From an uncultured Prevotella sp. (GTDB taxonomy: Bacteria > Bacteroidota > Bacteroidia > Bacteroidales > Bacteroidaceae), in contig CALBJK010000252.1 of the NCBI GenBank assembly GCA_937892695.1, positions 1 through 8,004 on the forward strand: a stretch of 8,004 nt of DNA, in the 5' to 3' direction. Shown here one piece after another: positions 7,835 through 8,004 of the stretch. The translations under genes were made by a program, and so were the position numbers. Positions within the stretch are counted from its first letter, which is position 1. Every line of letters begins with the position of its first letter. The notes beneath the pieces are model-generated. The model did not search any database and was not told the DNA's origin. It saw nothing but the letters and a program-made list of their open reading frames with translations.

Positions 7835-8004
7835 TTAACGCCAAATATGCGTAACCGTCATCATAACGCTCTGGACAGCACCACGCATGAACAGATAGAC
7901 GATGAAAGCAAGCCACAAAGCATGGTTGCCCCAAATCGGAAAGAGCGAAAAATAGAGTACGAAAAAAGTTGCAGCAGCTATCACTGAAGCGATTAGCATG
8001 TAAC
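7835..8004 (-). CDS. MATE family efflux transporter, C-terminal fragment (window edge)
   Basis: The last 55 codons of a membrane protein enter from the right edge and stop at TAA (7835-7837). The fragment contains two hydrophobic helices, about MLIASVIAAATFFVLYFSLF and ALWLAFIVYLFMRGAVQSVM, separated by a short PIWGNH turn and followed by a short polar end, HIWR. The pattern G-N-x-x-LWLAF-x-x-(F/Y)-x-x-(M/L)R-G is typical of the last helix of Bacteroidetes MATE/DinF-type transporters, which export drugs or other organic cations using Na+ or H+ gradients. Substrate cannot be judged from this piece. A polysaccharide flippase of the same superfamily is the main alternative. It may share a transcript with nigD, since the 64-base gap shows no hairpin or promoter box. 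Confidence 0.72.
   Translation of the reverse strand, partial: YMLIASVIAAATFFVLYFSLFPIWGNHALWLAFIVYLFMRGAVQSVMMTVTHIWR

Noticed and set aside
7790..7987. A 65-codon plus-strand frame at the right edge
   Set aside because: It lies opposite the MATE C-terminus, whose helices and motif are convincing, and its own translation is polar and featureless.
1..8004. CRISPR arrays, insertion sequences, tRNA or rRNA genes, att sites
   Set aside because: I saw no regularly spaced direct repeats, transposase frames, terminal inverted repeats or RNA gene signatures on either strand.

Overview
The window looks like chromosomal DNA from a Bacteroidales bacterium, most likely Prevotella or a close relative. 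This rests on a NigD-family surface lipoprotein, A-rich leaders without Shine-Dalgarno sequences, an exact Bacteroidetes-type -7 promoter box (TAnnTTTG), and a DUF1573 protein of the Bacteroidetes style. The genus is inferred; no rRNA or other marker is present.

Every gene I can support lies on the minus strand, so transcription runs from high to low coordinates. In that order they are: the last 55 residues of a MATE-type multidrug transporter (7835-8004, cut by the window edge); a NigD-like lipoprotein with a surface-export signal (7018-7770); a 287-base intergenic region with a rho-independent terminator (6860-6895) and a promoter box (6788-6795); a very large alpha-2-macroglobulin family protein (1205-6730, 1841 aa); a secreted DUF1573 protein with three Ig-like modules (62-1126); and the first 17 codons of ispH, the last enzyme of the MEP isoprenoid pathway (1-53, cut by the window edge).

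The terminator and promoter suggest two transcription units: MATE-nigD, ending at the hairpin, and A2M-DUF1573-ispH, starting just after it. The A2M and DUF1573 proteins have signal peptides without a lipobox and are probably periplasmic, while NigD is probably anchored on the outside of the outer membrane. IspH is cytoplasmic and supplies isoprenoid precursors, including those for the undecaprenyl carrier of cell-wall synthesis, so a loose envelope theme is possible but inferred.

I see no mobile element, CRISPR array, tRNA, rRNA or clearly new system. The points most worth a second look are the lost thioester site in the A2M protein, a possible frameshifted C-terminal tail after nigD, and the two promoter-like boxes on either side of the terminator between nigD and the A2M gene.
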